Shown in pieces: positions 23,409-35,300 of a stretch of DNA of 64,000 nt. The notes beneath the pieces are model-generated. The model made no database searches and had not been told where the DNA came from. It saw only the letters and a program-made list of their open reading frames with translations. The position numbers and the translations under genes are program-made. Numbering within the stretch: position 1 is the stretch's first letter; the number at the start of each line of letters is the position of its first letter. Source of the DNA: Siphonodentalium dalli (lineage: Eukaryota; Mollusca; Scaphopoda; Gadilida; Siphonodentaliidae); NCBI GenBank assembly GCA_032622095.1, contig CP136065.1, positions 219,710,151 through 219,774,150 on the forward strand, written 5' to 3'.

Positions 23409-23451
23409 TGTAACCTGAAGATCAGCAGTAGCTGTGAAAGGCCTAGTTACA
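23409..23451 (+). ncRNA. hammerhead ribozyme at the Penelope-like element 3' end
   Basis: Stem I TGTAAC (23409-23414) pairs fully with GTTACA (23446-23451). Core CTGAAGA (23415-23421). Stem II CAGC-AGTA-GCTG (23423-23434) is bounded by a T/T pair. Core GAAA (23436-23439). Stem III is the palindrome A-GGCC-T (23439-23444), followed by A23445, giving a CUA cleavage site. All conserved core positions of a hammerhead are present; the only oddity is the U-U next to the core. A very short palindromic stem III is known for retroelement hammerheads, which can act as dimers. Confidence 0.75.
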
Positions 23452-26400
23452 ATACAATAATGTTTTTCTAAGCCATGCTTTCAATTTATTCTTATATACA
23501 ACTGTACGCATGCATCAAACAACAGCATATATATATATATATATATACAGATACTCTGAAAAGACTTATGTACATTAAATAATCTGTTTCCAATTTCCTA
23601 ACCGAAGCGACTACGTGGTTCCGATACACCCTCTATGCATGTCTCTTGTAATAGTAATTGAAGCAGGTCTGGCTATATGTGTCTAGTCTAGTGCTCAAGG
23701 CGAAATCCGCTCTTAGCCCCAGCGGAGACGACATGACAAGTGCAATCGTGTCTGGATTTTGGCCCACAAAGTCAAATAATGTCTTGAACCATGTCATGAC
23801 GAACAACGTAATTGGTCTAAATGAAACTAATATGTCTGAATTGCATAGGAATTCTGCGGAAGTGTAGTATAACGGGGCAGATATCGTAGTTGGGATCTGT
23901 CCATTGTCATTAAACGAACAAGTCCGATGTAGGGGAATAGCTTTTATTTACGATGATCTGGTTTTCCAAGATGAACATAACATATAACAGCAACAGGTAT
24001 TCCTTATAACGTTAGCTTGATGTGTCCAATAGTAATTCTAATAACGTGAAACGATATAGTCACTAGTCTAGATAAAATGTTCTCCTTTAAGTTGTTGTTG
24101 AGTCGTTTCCGGCCGAAGGCCGGGTAGGATGGTCGGAACGCATTGTGCAATTCCCTTCACCCTTTCTTGATATCTTCGATGAAAATCGATTGTTGAGGCT
24201 ATTGTATTTGGAGGCAAAGCGGTGGAAGCGTGGTGGAGGAGTCGAGGCTGTTGGGATGTGGCTGATGCGAGGTTTGGGTTTAGGCTGGATATCTGGTTGG
24301 TGTGGCTGTTGGTTGGCTGGCTTTAAGGCTGAGTTTAGAGTTGAAGGATTTTATATACAATTGGAGCTGAGAAATGCCAAGCTGAATTAACCAATGAGTA
24401 AAAGGTGACAAGTAAAAACATGTTAATGGAAATAGAAAGTGTTAACTGATTGAATACGGCATTTAAGATCAATGAACTAGATAAGCCAAGAGGCAAAACA
24501 ATCAAAAGCTACCAACATAATTAACAGGTTTGATTAAATGAATATGACAATTAAACACTAATGAATTATGGCCTGACAGGCACGTAATAAAATTATCCTG
24601 AAGACCTAAGATGTGACAATACCTTATAAAACATAATGAACCATTAAAACTCTTTGTGAAAAAGACTGGAGGCAGCTACGGTAATTAATGATGACTGTGG
24701 AATGGCCAAATTTTAGCAACATTAATTCACAAAACGACACTAACTTGAGCAACAGTTGTAAGTTCTAATATGGCAAATATGGCCCGGTTATAATAGCCAA
24801 GGCAATTTTATTTTCATCTCCACGCTTTGGCAATCACCACATTCTCTTAATGGCTGTCATATAGAATTTGAGAAAATGATGTCTCCCAAACAAAGCTTCT
24901 CTCTTCAGTACTGGCCCCACTATAGACCCCTGTAGGATTCTCATGACTCATACGGAGAACTGACTATATATGCACTTCAATAAGTAGGTTATATGCTATC
25001 TACTTCATCCAATGGGGTAAGATGCTATAACAAAGTATCCTTCACCTTCAAAAAAGAATTATTGCTGAAATTATTTGCGGAAGTCAATGAAGTTCCTCAC
25101 AAAATCAGTAATTAGAAACCAAATTGTTGGCCATTTTCAAAAGGTGTGAATTAAATCGCTTGTTAATTGGCCTAAAACCCTGATGAATACTTGCACAAAT
25201 GGTGTTTTTACAGGGATGGATGTGACATCTAACTAATGATAGTCAGCTCTATCTGCACTTTTTAGACTGAATTGAATTTACTGAATTAACTCAATCGGGC
25301 TAACATAGATGAAATGAGCTCATTTTTGCATGTGTGCCTGCACGACCTGTTCAACATCTTCATTCTCGCCGTTATTGGCGAATTTCTCAATGGGTCATTT
25401 TAGTAATTTTAAGTAATGTCCATCACCACATCTGAAATGATTTTCTTGTAACAACACTGCCAATCTCATACCACTTCCCCAGTGCGGGAAGGTTTGAAAA
25501 TTTATCAAATCTTCATGATCATTTCGAATTGAACCTATTTCGTGATATTACATTTAATTGGATCTCGAACATTCACAGGAGCCTAACTGACTGCAGCCCT
25601 ATGTTTTATTATCATATTGAATTTGATATCCATATATGAATAAAGAATGACTTTAAACAATGTTTCTGTCATTCATGGGGCCGACTGCTTTGGGGTTGAT
25701 TTCCAGGGATGGTGTGATTATTTGGCTAAAGTATTTGATTAATATATAAATACTTTGATGATATCAAATACAATACAAATACTTTTTCTAGTTTCTGGAA
25801 TAAAATAAAAATACTTTTTGATAACATCTGATTACTTTGAGATGAAATAATGCAGAAATTCAAATTTTATTTTTTAACAGTGCTATATGGTCAAAATATA
25901 GTCAACCTCAAAGTTAAACTAACATATGGACCAGAGGTTACCAAAACAGAACACAAGCTCTAATATGGGTTTAATAAATAGGTTGTAAATATTCAGCACG
26001 ATTACGTCATAACATTCTGGTAACATAGTTCTATGCTCTGGAAACACCAGATTCCTTGGCAATTGTGGATTCTCCATAATATGTATTAAACATAATTTAG
26101 ATTTGATCATGATAACAATGGTACCTTGTCATTTTTTATTGTCACCACTTTTTCAACAGGAACAGATAATAACTAAGAAATATATTCCCCTCGTTATTTT
26201 TTTTCGACTTTATATGGTTCCCAGGTTTTGTACTGGTGGAATATGATCTCATTCATGGCATGATCTAAGTTATATTGAAGTCTACTTGCATCCAGAATGG
26301 TCTACAAGATTAATCAAGCAATTTGTGTTGTTACCATGCATTAATTAGGCTTATATAGTTCTATGCCCATTTAAACAATCTTTCGCAAGGTTCTTTCCCT

Positions 26401-26563
26401 TAACATCATACCATAGAAGTTATGTATGCCTTGCATATTATCATATTTAATAGTTTGTTTTAGGATTATCATCTCACATTTCATTAATTTGTTTTAGGAT
26501 TATCATCTCATATTTTATTAATTAAGCTTTATATGTAATCCTTATCTTCCTTCCAATTTTCAG
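23452..26563. other. intergenic or upstream region, no gene recognised
   Basis: AT-rich, with a TA microsatellite at about 23530 and a GGCCGAAGGCC hairpin near 24110. Small open frames at 23658-23867 and 24145-24390 show no domain and were not accepted as genes. Likely promoter side or first intron of the + strand gene starting to code at 26649. Confidence 0.4.
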
Positions 26564-26744
26564 GGAATGTGCTAATATTTATTGAAATGGATGCTGGCTT
26601 ATCATCAACTCATCAACAGTTGATTCAATTAGTGAACCTGTAGTCAGTATGAGTTATCCCAGAAAAAGTAATTACTCATTACTTCCAAATAAAGTAATTG
26701 TTCCTGTAAAAAAACCTAAGAACACAGAGGAGAAATCAAAGCAG
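26564..26744 (+). CDS. candidate first coding exon of a basic coiled-coil protein gene
   Basis: The acceptor CCAATTTTCAG precedes 26564 and the donor CAG|GTAACA follows 26744. The main ATG at 26649 gives 32 residues (starting MSYPRKSNYS, ending KNTEEKSKQ), lysine-rich, ending in phase 0. A short upstream ORF (ATG 26587, stop TAG 26641-26643) lies in the exon in another frame and could dampen translation. An alternative acceptor at 26619 would let the frame continue upstream of the ATG. Phase 0 fits the exon at 44158, which starts in phase 0; if joined, the intron is 17.4 kb and full of transposons. Protein family not recognised. Confidence 0.5.
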
Positions 26745-27672
26745 GTAACATCATTATGTTATTCGATCAACCCATGCTTCTCAATGGTACCAGTCCCAGA
26801 ACCGTTGGTAGTTTGTACTTGGGCATTTTTGACAGACCGTTGGATAAAGTTAATTTCTCGCTATTTCATTACTATATAAAGCAAAATAAGCAACAAAATA
26901 ATAAGTTTATTTTTTGTCATATGTTTGCCTGGTTGGTGGGTTTAAGGGGTTGACAAATCAGACTCAAAATAATACAAAATAAATAAAATTCAAAAATAAG
27001 TTTTCTCGTCATTTAATACCATAATAATATAAAATAAGTAAAACAAATTATCACGGGTGGGGAGAAGATACCCAGGGCTGGGGTGGGGGAGATAGATACG
27101 CATGGGTGGGAGATATATTGTGGTACACCTGTATTGTGTATTGAGTACCGCCGGTACACAGTACTAGGCGGTACTCGAATCTGTAGAATATATAGATCTG
27201 TGTGTTTATAATTGATGGATAACTTGACTTAGATGTCAGTTACAGTTGAGCTTGCGTTGGCAAAACCACATTTGAATCACTGTTTGTTATTTCTAAATAA
27301 ATGGTTCTTATATGGTCGCATAATAAGACCTGAGTTGCAACTTGCCCCGACCAGAATGGAAGGCAATACTATTGATCGGTAGTCACAAAGAGTACATTAT
27401 TTTGTTGGAAGTTGGTTAATTTAAATCACGAACATCGTCTTCGTATACCACCTGGTGCCACAGTGACAGTTGGTTTCAATACAACATGATTAGTTAGTGA
27501 CACTTCTTTGAAGATCGGAAACATACACATAGACATGTGACATAAACATAAAGGCAAGCTCATAACGCAATGTGTATTTCCATAAATGTATTTTAAAGAC
27601 GTCAAACAAACAATTTCTGACTGACATGTATGTGCACTTGTCTTCAATTGAAATTTTGCTGTTTTTTTTTTA
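26745..27672. other. non-coding (probable intron)
   Basis: AT-rich sequence with a GGGTGGGGAGA-type purine-rich stretch near 27055-27110. No gene or clear repeat. Confidence 0.4.
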
Positions 27673-28240
27673 GCTCAACTCGTCAATCAACAATTTCCTT
27701 TGGCTCACTATACAGGCCGTATCCCTCATAAAGTTTTCAAAATTTGTTAAAAAACAGCAGCAATTTTGGATTTCAAATTTGAATCCATTGCCATCGGGCA
27801 CACCCTGTAACCCTCATTTATTGGAGAAATGTTTTGAAAATTTCATGTGTGTTTAGGATCACATCTAGATGGGCGCTATAAAATTTTAGAATTTTAGAAG
27901 AAAAACATGGCCATTAGTAGCCATCTTGAATTTTACCCTTTGCAGGACTAAACCCTTTGGCACACCCTACAGTCCACATCCCTCATCTGATCGTCACCAA
28001 ACTTCATAAGGATCTTCGGGTTGACCTCTAGATGGGTGTCAACGATATTTTCTGAATTCCATTTAAAAACATGGTCACCAGTGGCTATCTTGGATTTTAC
28101 TCTTTTTATGACTAAAATCCTTTGGCACACCCTACGTGCCACATCCCTCATCCAAACTTCATATAGATCTTTGGGGCTGACAAATTTACATTGTGTTAAC
28201 TTCGTTTGATATGCCTGTTCTGATGTGTTTTTCTGTCATG
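27673..28240 (+). repeat. degenerate pearl-like repeat fragment
   Basis: Head AGCTCAACTC at about 27674, then three diverged units with ACATGGCCATTAGTAGCCATCTTG and GACCTCTAGATGGG. The tail hairpin is missing. It resembles the variants at 54.9 kb and 60.2 kb more than those at 13.8 and 28.4 kb. Confidence 0.5.
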
Positions 28241-28389
28241 TTGAAAAATAAATGATTGGTCAATCGATTAGCAGAATTAATTCTTTAAATTCTTCAAAAT
28301 TAACATTGTCTTATCTACTTTTTGGCTTAGGATCAACCTGTATTCGTACCTGCCACATTCTACGTATAACTCACGTAAAAGTCATTGTT

Positions 28390-30206
28390 AGCTCAACTTA
28401 CTTTGTAAGTTTGAGCTATTGCCATGGTTTGGCGTCCGTCGTCCGTGTGTCTGTGTGTGCGTGTGTGTCAGTCAACAATTTCCTTTGGCGCGGGCTACAG
28501 GTTGTACCTTTGGTCTGATCTTTATGAAATTTATGAATGTTGACATTGACATGTAGATGGGAACGAGTCATTTTGGGGTGATTCGGCCAAAAAACATGGC
28601 CGCTGGTGGCCATCTTGGATTTCAAAATTAAATCCATTGGCGCAGTCTACAGGTCGTACTGTTCGTCTGATCATCATGAAATTTGTCATGGATGTTAATA
28701 TTGACATGTAGAGGGAACGAGTCATTTTGGGGTCATTCGGCCAAAAAACATGGCCGCCAGCAGCCATCTTGGATTTGACTCTTTGCATGACTAAATCCTT
28801 TGGCGCGGGCTACAGGTCGTAGCTTTGGTCGGATCTTCATGAAATTTGTCACGGATGTTAACAATGACATGTAGATGGGAACGAGTCCTTTTGGAGTTAT
28901 TCGGCCAAAAAACATGGCCACCAGCAGCCATCTTGGATTTTACTCTTTGCATGACTAAATCCTTTGGCACGGGCTAAGGTCGTACCTTTGGTCTGATCTT
29001 TGTGAAATTTGTCATGAATGTTGACATTGACATGTAGATGGGAACGGGTCATTTTGGGGTCATTCGGCAAAAAAACATGGCCGATGGTGGCCATCTTGGA
29101 TTTCAAAATTAAATCCATTGGCGCGGGCTACAGGTCGTACTATTCGTCTGATCATCATGAAATTTGTCATGGATGTTAATATTGACATGTAGATGGGAAC
29201 GAGTCATTTTGGGGCTGTTTGGCCAAACAATATGGCCGCCAGCAGCCATCTTGGATTTTACTCTTTGGATGACTAAATCCTTTGGCGCGGGCTACAGGTC
29301 GTAGCTTTGGTCGGATCTTCATGTAATTTGTCATGGATGTTAACAATGACATGTAGATGGGAACGAGTCATTTTGGGGTCGTTCGGCCAAAAAACATGGC
29401 CGCCAGCAGCCATCTTGGAATTTACTCTTTGCATAACTAAATCCTTTGGCGCGGGCTACAGGTCGTAGCTTTGGTCGGATCTTCATGAAATTTGTCATGG
29501 ATGTTAACAACAATGACATGTAGATGGGAACGAGTCCTTTTGGGGTCATTCGGCCAAAAAACATGGCCGCTGACGGCCATCTTGGATTTCAAAATTAAAT
29601 CCATTGGTGCTGGCTACAGGTCGTACTATTCGTCTGATCATCATGAAATTTGTTATGGATGTTAATATTGACATGTAGATGGGAACGAGTCATTTTGGGG
29701 TCGTTCAGCCAAAAAAAAATGGCCGCCAGCAGCCATCTTGGATTTTACTCTTTGCATGACTAAATCCTTTGGCGCGGGCTACAGGTCGTAGCTTTGGTCA
29801 GATCATTATGAGATTTGTCATGGCTGTTGACATTGACATGTAGATGGGAACGAGTCATTTTGGGGCTGTTTGGCCAAACAACATGGCCGCCAGCAGCCAT
29901 CTTGGATTTTACTCTTTGCATGACTAAATCCATTGGCGCGGGCTACAGGTCGTACTATTCGTCTGATCATCATGAAATTTGTCATGGATGTTAATATTGA
30001 CATGTAGATGGGAACGAGTCATTTTGGGGTCGTACAGCCAAAAAAAATGGCCGCCAGCAGCCATCTTGGATTTTACTCTTTGCATGACTAAATCCTTTGG
30101 CACAGGTTAGACATTTCAATTAGCACCTTTCCTATTCCTCCATTCACTGTCAACCATTAAATTATTCCCCTACCTAAGTTGACCTACAGTGTCATTGACA
30201 CTTTCA
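28390..30206 (+). mobile_element. Helentron/pearl-like element, copy 2
   Basis: Head AGCTCAACTT (28390-28399), GT-rich microsatellite, about 10 tandem units of 155-165 bp, tail AAGTTGACCT (30177-30186), a hairpin AGTGTCA-T-TGACACT and TTTCAT ending about 30206. Insertion lies between Ts without an obvious target duplication. Unit sequence is highly similar to that in copy 1, including the paired CATGGCCGCC and GCCATCTTGG motifs. Confidence 0.75.
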
Positions 30207-30869
30207 TTGACATACAATATCATCGCTGTGGTACAGGACTTGATGTGCCAGTTTTAGCTTTAGGGGCAGAGGAGGAGGAGGTTGTGTTTTGCCTGGAGGC
30301 TGTGTCAGTGCCAAATCAGTGACTGATTTGGAATAAGTGTGATAATATCTGTCAATATAGCTATTTTGGTACTTCAAGCACATTCTATAATTTGTATATA
30401 ATTTACAAAATGGATCCAAGCACAAGTTATTTCAACTTAGCTAGCCCCTTTCCCGAATACATGAATTTACAATACATAGTTTTGAAGTGACAAAATGGCG
30501 ATAACAGAAATGAATTCATCACATAATTAACCCACAAATCCAGCTTCATAATTATTGGTAAGACACATGTGTAATATTAGCGCGTGCGATGACGTCACAC
30601 CATTATGACTTGCTATTGCTGAAGTTTATGATTGTTGTTGTCGATGAATACTTCGCGTTGCTTCGCGTTTATTTGATCATGTGATAAAAGGTATCTCAAA
30701 CTCGTTCTATTTTAGACGTAATTTATCAACCTCGTCCACTATATTCTATTTGAGCCTCGGTAAACCTTGGCTCAAAATCGAATTTAGTGAACTCTGTTGA
30801 TAAATTCCGTATAAAATAGAAACTCATGTGAGATCCTCTATGTACATGGTGAAAAACTGTGGTTGCATT
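30207..30869. other. non-coding
   Basis: No gene or recognised repeat. Several short near-identical T/A-rich motifs only. Confidence 0.35.
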
Positions 30870-31328
30870 TATTATACCCCCACTTTCGAAGAAAATGGGG
30901 GGTATACTGGATTGACTTCGTCCGTCCGTCCGTCACGCTTTCTCCCTCCGTGTGTCGTGCCGTCCGTCGCACCGTCCGTCCGTTCTTCCGACCTCATAAC
31001 TCGAACAACTATGAACCGATTTCAATAATGTTTTGTATGCAATCTCCTTAGGACTGCCTCTCCGCATGATGCTAATTGCGGTTCGGTCCGACTTTTTTTT
31101 TTAAGTTACGCCTCATTTTCGACTTATTTTTACTTAGAAAATTCTGTCCGACTTAATATCTTTAACAAATATGAACCAATTTGAATAATTTTTTCTGTAC
31201 AAGCTTCTTGTGACATATCGATATAATTAGTCCGAATTTTTCTTTAAAGTTAAAAATCTTTTTTGTTGGGTTTACAGATTTGCCACGGTGGGGGGTATGC
31301 TAGCACTCGAGTGCACACCTCTTGTTGA
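30870..31328 (+). repeat. interspersed repeat with TCCGTCCGTCC core, member 1
   Basis: Starts with an inverted hairpin (ATACCCCC...GGGGGGTATA, 30874-30907), then TCCGTCCGTCCGTC, an ACTCGAACAA motif and a tail CACACCTCTTGTT. The member at 57955-58570 has the same order and tail. Non-coding, abundant in marine invertebrates (established in general terms; family name not assigned). Confidence 0.55.
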
Positions 31329-31555
31329 ATAAGATCTTCCGAAATAAGTTCTAGTTAGCCAAGCCAAAAAGTTAGGGTTCATCTTCTATACATGGGAACA
31401 TTTTACAGAATTTATGATTCAGGGCTATATGATTTAATAATCTAGAATTAGGCAACTGACTTTGTAGCAGCCTTGACAGTTGGACTATTTTGGTAGCGAG
31501 ATACTCCCAGAATCATCGCAAACAAATCTTTGTTTACATTCATTCTTACATATAT

Positions 31556-31962
31556 GGGAGCCACATTAGCACAGCTGGTTAAGCAACACTCTGACTACCA
31601 CAGAGACAGTGAAGTGGAAACTTCTCCGCATAATTTCCGAATTAGTTCGCATCCACCCTGAGTTTCTAAACTCAGTTTTATGTGTCTAGACAAACTACTC
31701 TGCATGTGGAATGCCTCCCCTGTGTGTATATCGATGCTAGGGTGTCACCATTGGATCAGGTGCTGACGTTTATGGTTCTTCTGTGTGCTACACATACTCA
31801 AAGTATTATGTGCATATTAATGAACCCTGCCATGGATAAGAGATCCATGACCTGGCAATATTGTAAACAAACACCTGCAAGGGACCACAGTGGAAATACA
31901 GCCCAGCCTTTACTGTGTCATCCTGGGTACAAGGCCGAATAATCTCAATCAATCAATCAATG
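31556..31962 (+). mobile_element. tRNA-derived SINE
   Basis: GGGAGCC at 31556 resembles a tRNA acceptor strand. An A-box-like TTAGCACAGCTGGTTAA lies at 31566-31582 and a B-box-like AGTTCGCATCC at 31644-31654. The body is unrelated to tRNA and ends in a (TCAA)n-type tail, CTCAATCAATCAATCAA. Length about 400 bp. Box positions are right for an internal Pol III promoter. Confidence 0.6.
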
Positions 31963-32391
31963 ATCATTGAAAATACACAAATATATGTTATATATAATTG
32001 AGCTAGACGATTGCTGTGAACTGTTAATATACAAATTATACAAAGATAATTTCCTACTGCCGATTATGTGTAGTAGATATATGTATGAGTTGTATCAACT
32101 TCTAGTGCTGGCCATATCCCAAACTGGGGTTGTCAGAGCCAGTTTGGGCTACTGAACAATCTGCATATGTTACGACTCATGCAGGGTATTGAAAACATTT
32201 AAAGTGCCTGAATATGATGTTTCCAAGCCTCAAAAATGGAATTTTGGGCACTTTGGGTATTTTTTCAATATTAGCCATGGTAGGCGGGTTTGATCTGTTT
32301 ATTTACTATGACAAAGATGTTATATGGACATTTTCTTGTGTTCCTTTGCAGTTATTTCATATCTGTTTGTATAAGTACAACACATCCACTA

Positions 32392-35300
32392 GTTCAGGAG
32401 ATATTGGTCGACCTCTGCACCCCCCCCCCCCCCCCAGGACTCAACTTCACCCCACTAATTTGTTTTCTTAATGTCTCCTCCAATTTTTTTCGGTTGTTAA
32501 CAAGCGAAAAAAGTGGCCGCAGAGACTCCAGACAAGATGGCGTCCATCATAGTGCCATTTTTTTTTATATGCACCAGGTCTCTTTGATCGCCGTTATAGT
32601 AAAGATGATATCACATGCGGTCTTGCTTTCCGCTCGATTCGTTATGCTAATATACAACCCTTACAAATTAGCCAAAAATCCGACACCAGAATCCAATATG
32701 GCGGCCAAGATGGCTGCCGAAATGTGAAAATATGCTATTTTTCTGACATTTCACCACCTTTCGTTTGTCTTTGTGGGAAAATATTGGCATTTTGGCATGA
32801 TATTATACATTTATTGTATAGAAGAGTCATTGGCGAATACATGGGGACCATAATATACATTCATTGTGGGATATTTTTGTCCGATATCACGTTTTCCCAA
32901 ATGCCGGTATAATAGGTGAAAGCCGAATCAACGCTAATAACGTGATGTAATGTTTCGAATCAACGAATGTTATTGCTATCATAACAACACCCATGCATAT
33001 ATATTTGCAGGAGGTAGTCGAGCTAGGATTCCTCTTATACCTGAGTTGAGAAATATTCACCATAATCCAAGATGGCGGCCAAAATGGCCACCAGAAATAA
33101 AAAATTGCTGATTTTAACATCAGTGAGCATTATTGTCATGATAAATCCACACCTACTTACTATTGTGAGTTGGGAACACTTAGGCGAAGAACTTTCCTTG
33201 TACCATATCCAAATAAAAGTCCCCCAAATCCAAAATGGCGCCCACAATGGCGGACAGATTTTGAAAAATCACCGAAATTCCCTCATATTCACATCATTGG
33301 GCATTATTGTAGAGACAACTCCACCCATGCTTACAGTTGAGTTGTAAATACTGAGGTGAAGTAATTACTTTACATTTCATGCAAGAAATAGTTTTCCAAA
33401 TCGAAGATGGCGGCCAAAATGGCGACCGAAATTTGAAAACACGCCTGCATTCCTTTACTTTCTTACGATGGGCATTATTGTCATATCAGAACAATTACCT
33501 GATAACAGATTCTGATTTGCCACGTCACGTCCATAATTATCTGGACCAGCTTCCATTTCTTTGTCTGATAAATCTAGGTCCCTCACAACGACAAAGTATT
33601 CACCACTTCTTGGGAGAAGGGTCCCTCTAATCATAACGTTTCAATGAGGTCATTTTCCGGTGTCTAACTTACGATTTTAAATATTTGCTAAATATGGGAT
33701 TTGTGCGTCATCTTGAACTAGGAAGGTATTTGGTCGATGAGTATACAAGCTTACAGAAGGTCATCTCTATGTATGTTTCTCATATCCCATGGGGATAACG
33801 ACATGTACACCTGGCGAACCAGTTAGCTAGTCACTTCTCAATAGATGGTTCGTCAACTCACAAACTCAGCGAACTCAAACTCAGTGGACAGCTTTGACAG
33901 TATTTCGAAGGTTGATAGCTGTCTCATTCCCTTGGACAGATGTATATCTGCTAAGGAGAAGACCATAATGTACCGACTACCCACACTTCTTGACCATGAT
34001 CACAAACTGTGACGTCCAGCAGTTGTCTCGTCGAATATCTCCCAGCAGACAAGAACAATACTCGCGGTGCTAGTTTGTGGACATGCGCCATGCATGATAG
34101 TGGAAATGAAATGGGCCATGGTATACAACACCCCTATACCTGGTGCATGGTTAAGATATAGAATGTAATGCGTGTCTGTTTTTTTTTGGTGTGGTTAGAT
34201 TGTATTTCCACATCCGTTTCGAAGCTGTTCTGATTCAACTTGACCAGACGTACAATTTTGTCTGGATAATACTATGCTAGCCTCCCTCAAAACAGTCAGA
34301 TGGACTAAAGGATAATGTCTTTATGGCATGAAGGTATGCGCTTTTGTTATCCTCTCGCAGGGTTATTGTCAGTATGTGGGCGGTATTATTCAAGAAAATG
34401 TCAGGAACTGTGGTGCATTTATTTCACTATCTATTTAAAGCACAATTTATAGTCTCGATGGCAATGGCTGTGGACATTGGGGAACGCGACCTTTATGATC
34501 ATATAGCTTTATATATATATAACTTTAGAATATAGTAGTTAATGGCTCATGTAGGACAATGGTCGCAATGGTGATGTTACCAAGAAATCACTTGGTGTGC
34601 CCAACGTATGTTGAACTGAATGCCAGAGCTCATCAACGTAACATTCCTCTGGATGTTCTTCGCGTTGAACATTTCACCCTTGTGTTGATGGCATTTGTAC
34701 TTTCTTGAAACATACCGACCACCACCCAGCGTGAGTATGACAAATCGCCTTTAAGACTACACCCCAGTCTCGGTGGGGCTTATGGATACAGTAGTAGCCA
34801 ATGGTACACACCTGGTCCAGTTGATTTAGAACGGCTTCCAAATGGATGGGAACATACAATCTTAGCATACAAGGAAAGCAAAGCCACACATGAGATCCTG
34901 TCTGAATCTAAAACATACCAAAATAAGGGGCGGTGCAGTCATGGTCCAATTTCATTTCCACAGTCATGACACATTCCCACAAACTAGCACCGTGTGTATT
35001 GTTATCACCTGCTTGGATCTGTTCGGTGAGACGATTGCTGGATGCCAACAAGATTGTTCTGATGATCATGTTCAAGAATTGTGGGCATATTATGTATTAT
35101 GGTCTCCTGCGCCTTAGCAGAAAGGCATCTGTCAATTCTCAGGCTTTCAACATTCGAAGCCATATACAGAAGTTGTCCTGGTACGTCAGTGCATTAGATG
35201 AGTATGTGAATTGATGAACCATATATTGAGAAGTGGCTGTTTGCGAAGATCACCAGGTGTACATGTTGTTATCCCCAGATAGGTAGGTCCTTCTGAAAGC

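Larger units (their letters stand above)
21511..23451 (+). mobile_element. Penelope-like retroelement, 5'-truncated, with GIY-YIG endonuclease
   Basis: Reverse transcriptase followed by a C-terminal GIY-YIG endonuclease defines the EN+ Penelope-like elements. The 5' part of the RT is missing, two frameshifts break the ORF, and the 3' untranslated part ends with a hammerhead ribozyme fold at 23409-23451. No second terminal repeat is visible upstream. Penelope-like elements move by reverse transcription primed at a nick made by the GIY-YIG domain. Confidence 0.9.

Noticed and set aside
28416-30003. Minus-strand frames with MTRSHLHVNVNIH-type peptides
   Set aside because: Same cause: translation of pearl-like repeat units.
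31556-31662. Functional tRNA gene
   Set aside because: Box-like promoters are present, but no cloverleaf with matched acceptor stem; a SINE fits better.
32290-33347. Frames of 77-145 codons in the long-TIR arms
   Set aside because: The same frames appear inverted at 36119-37160 and at 16072-16440 because the arms are repeats; no domain is present.
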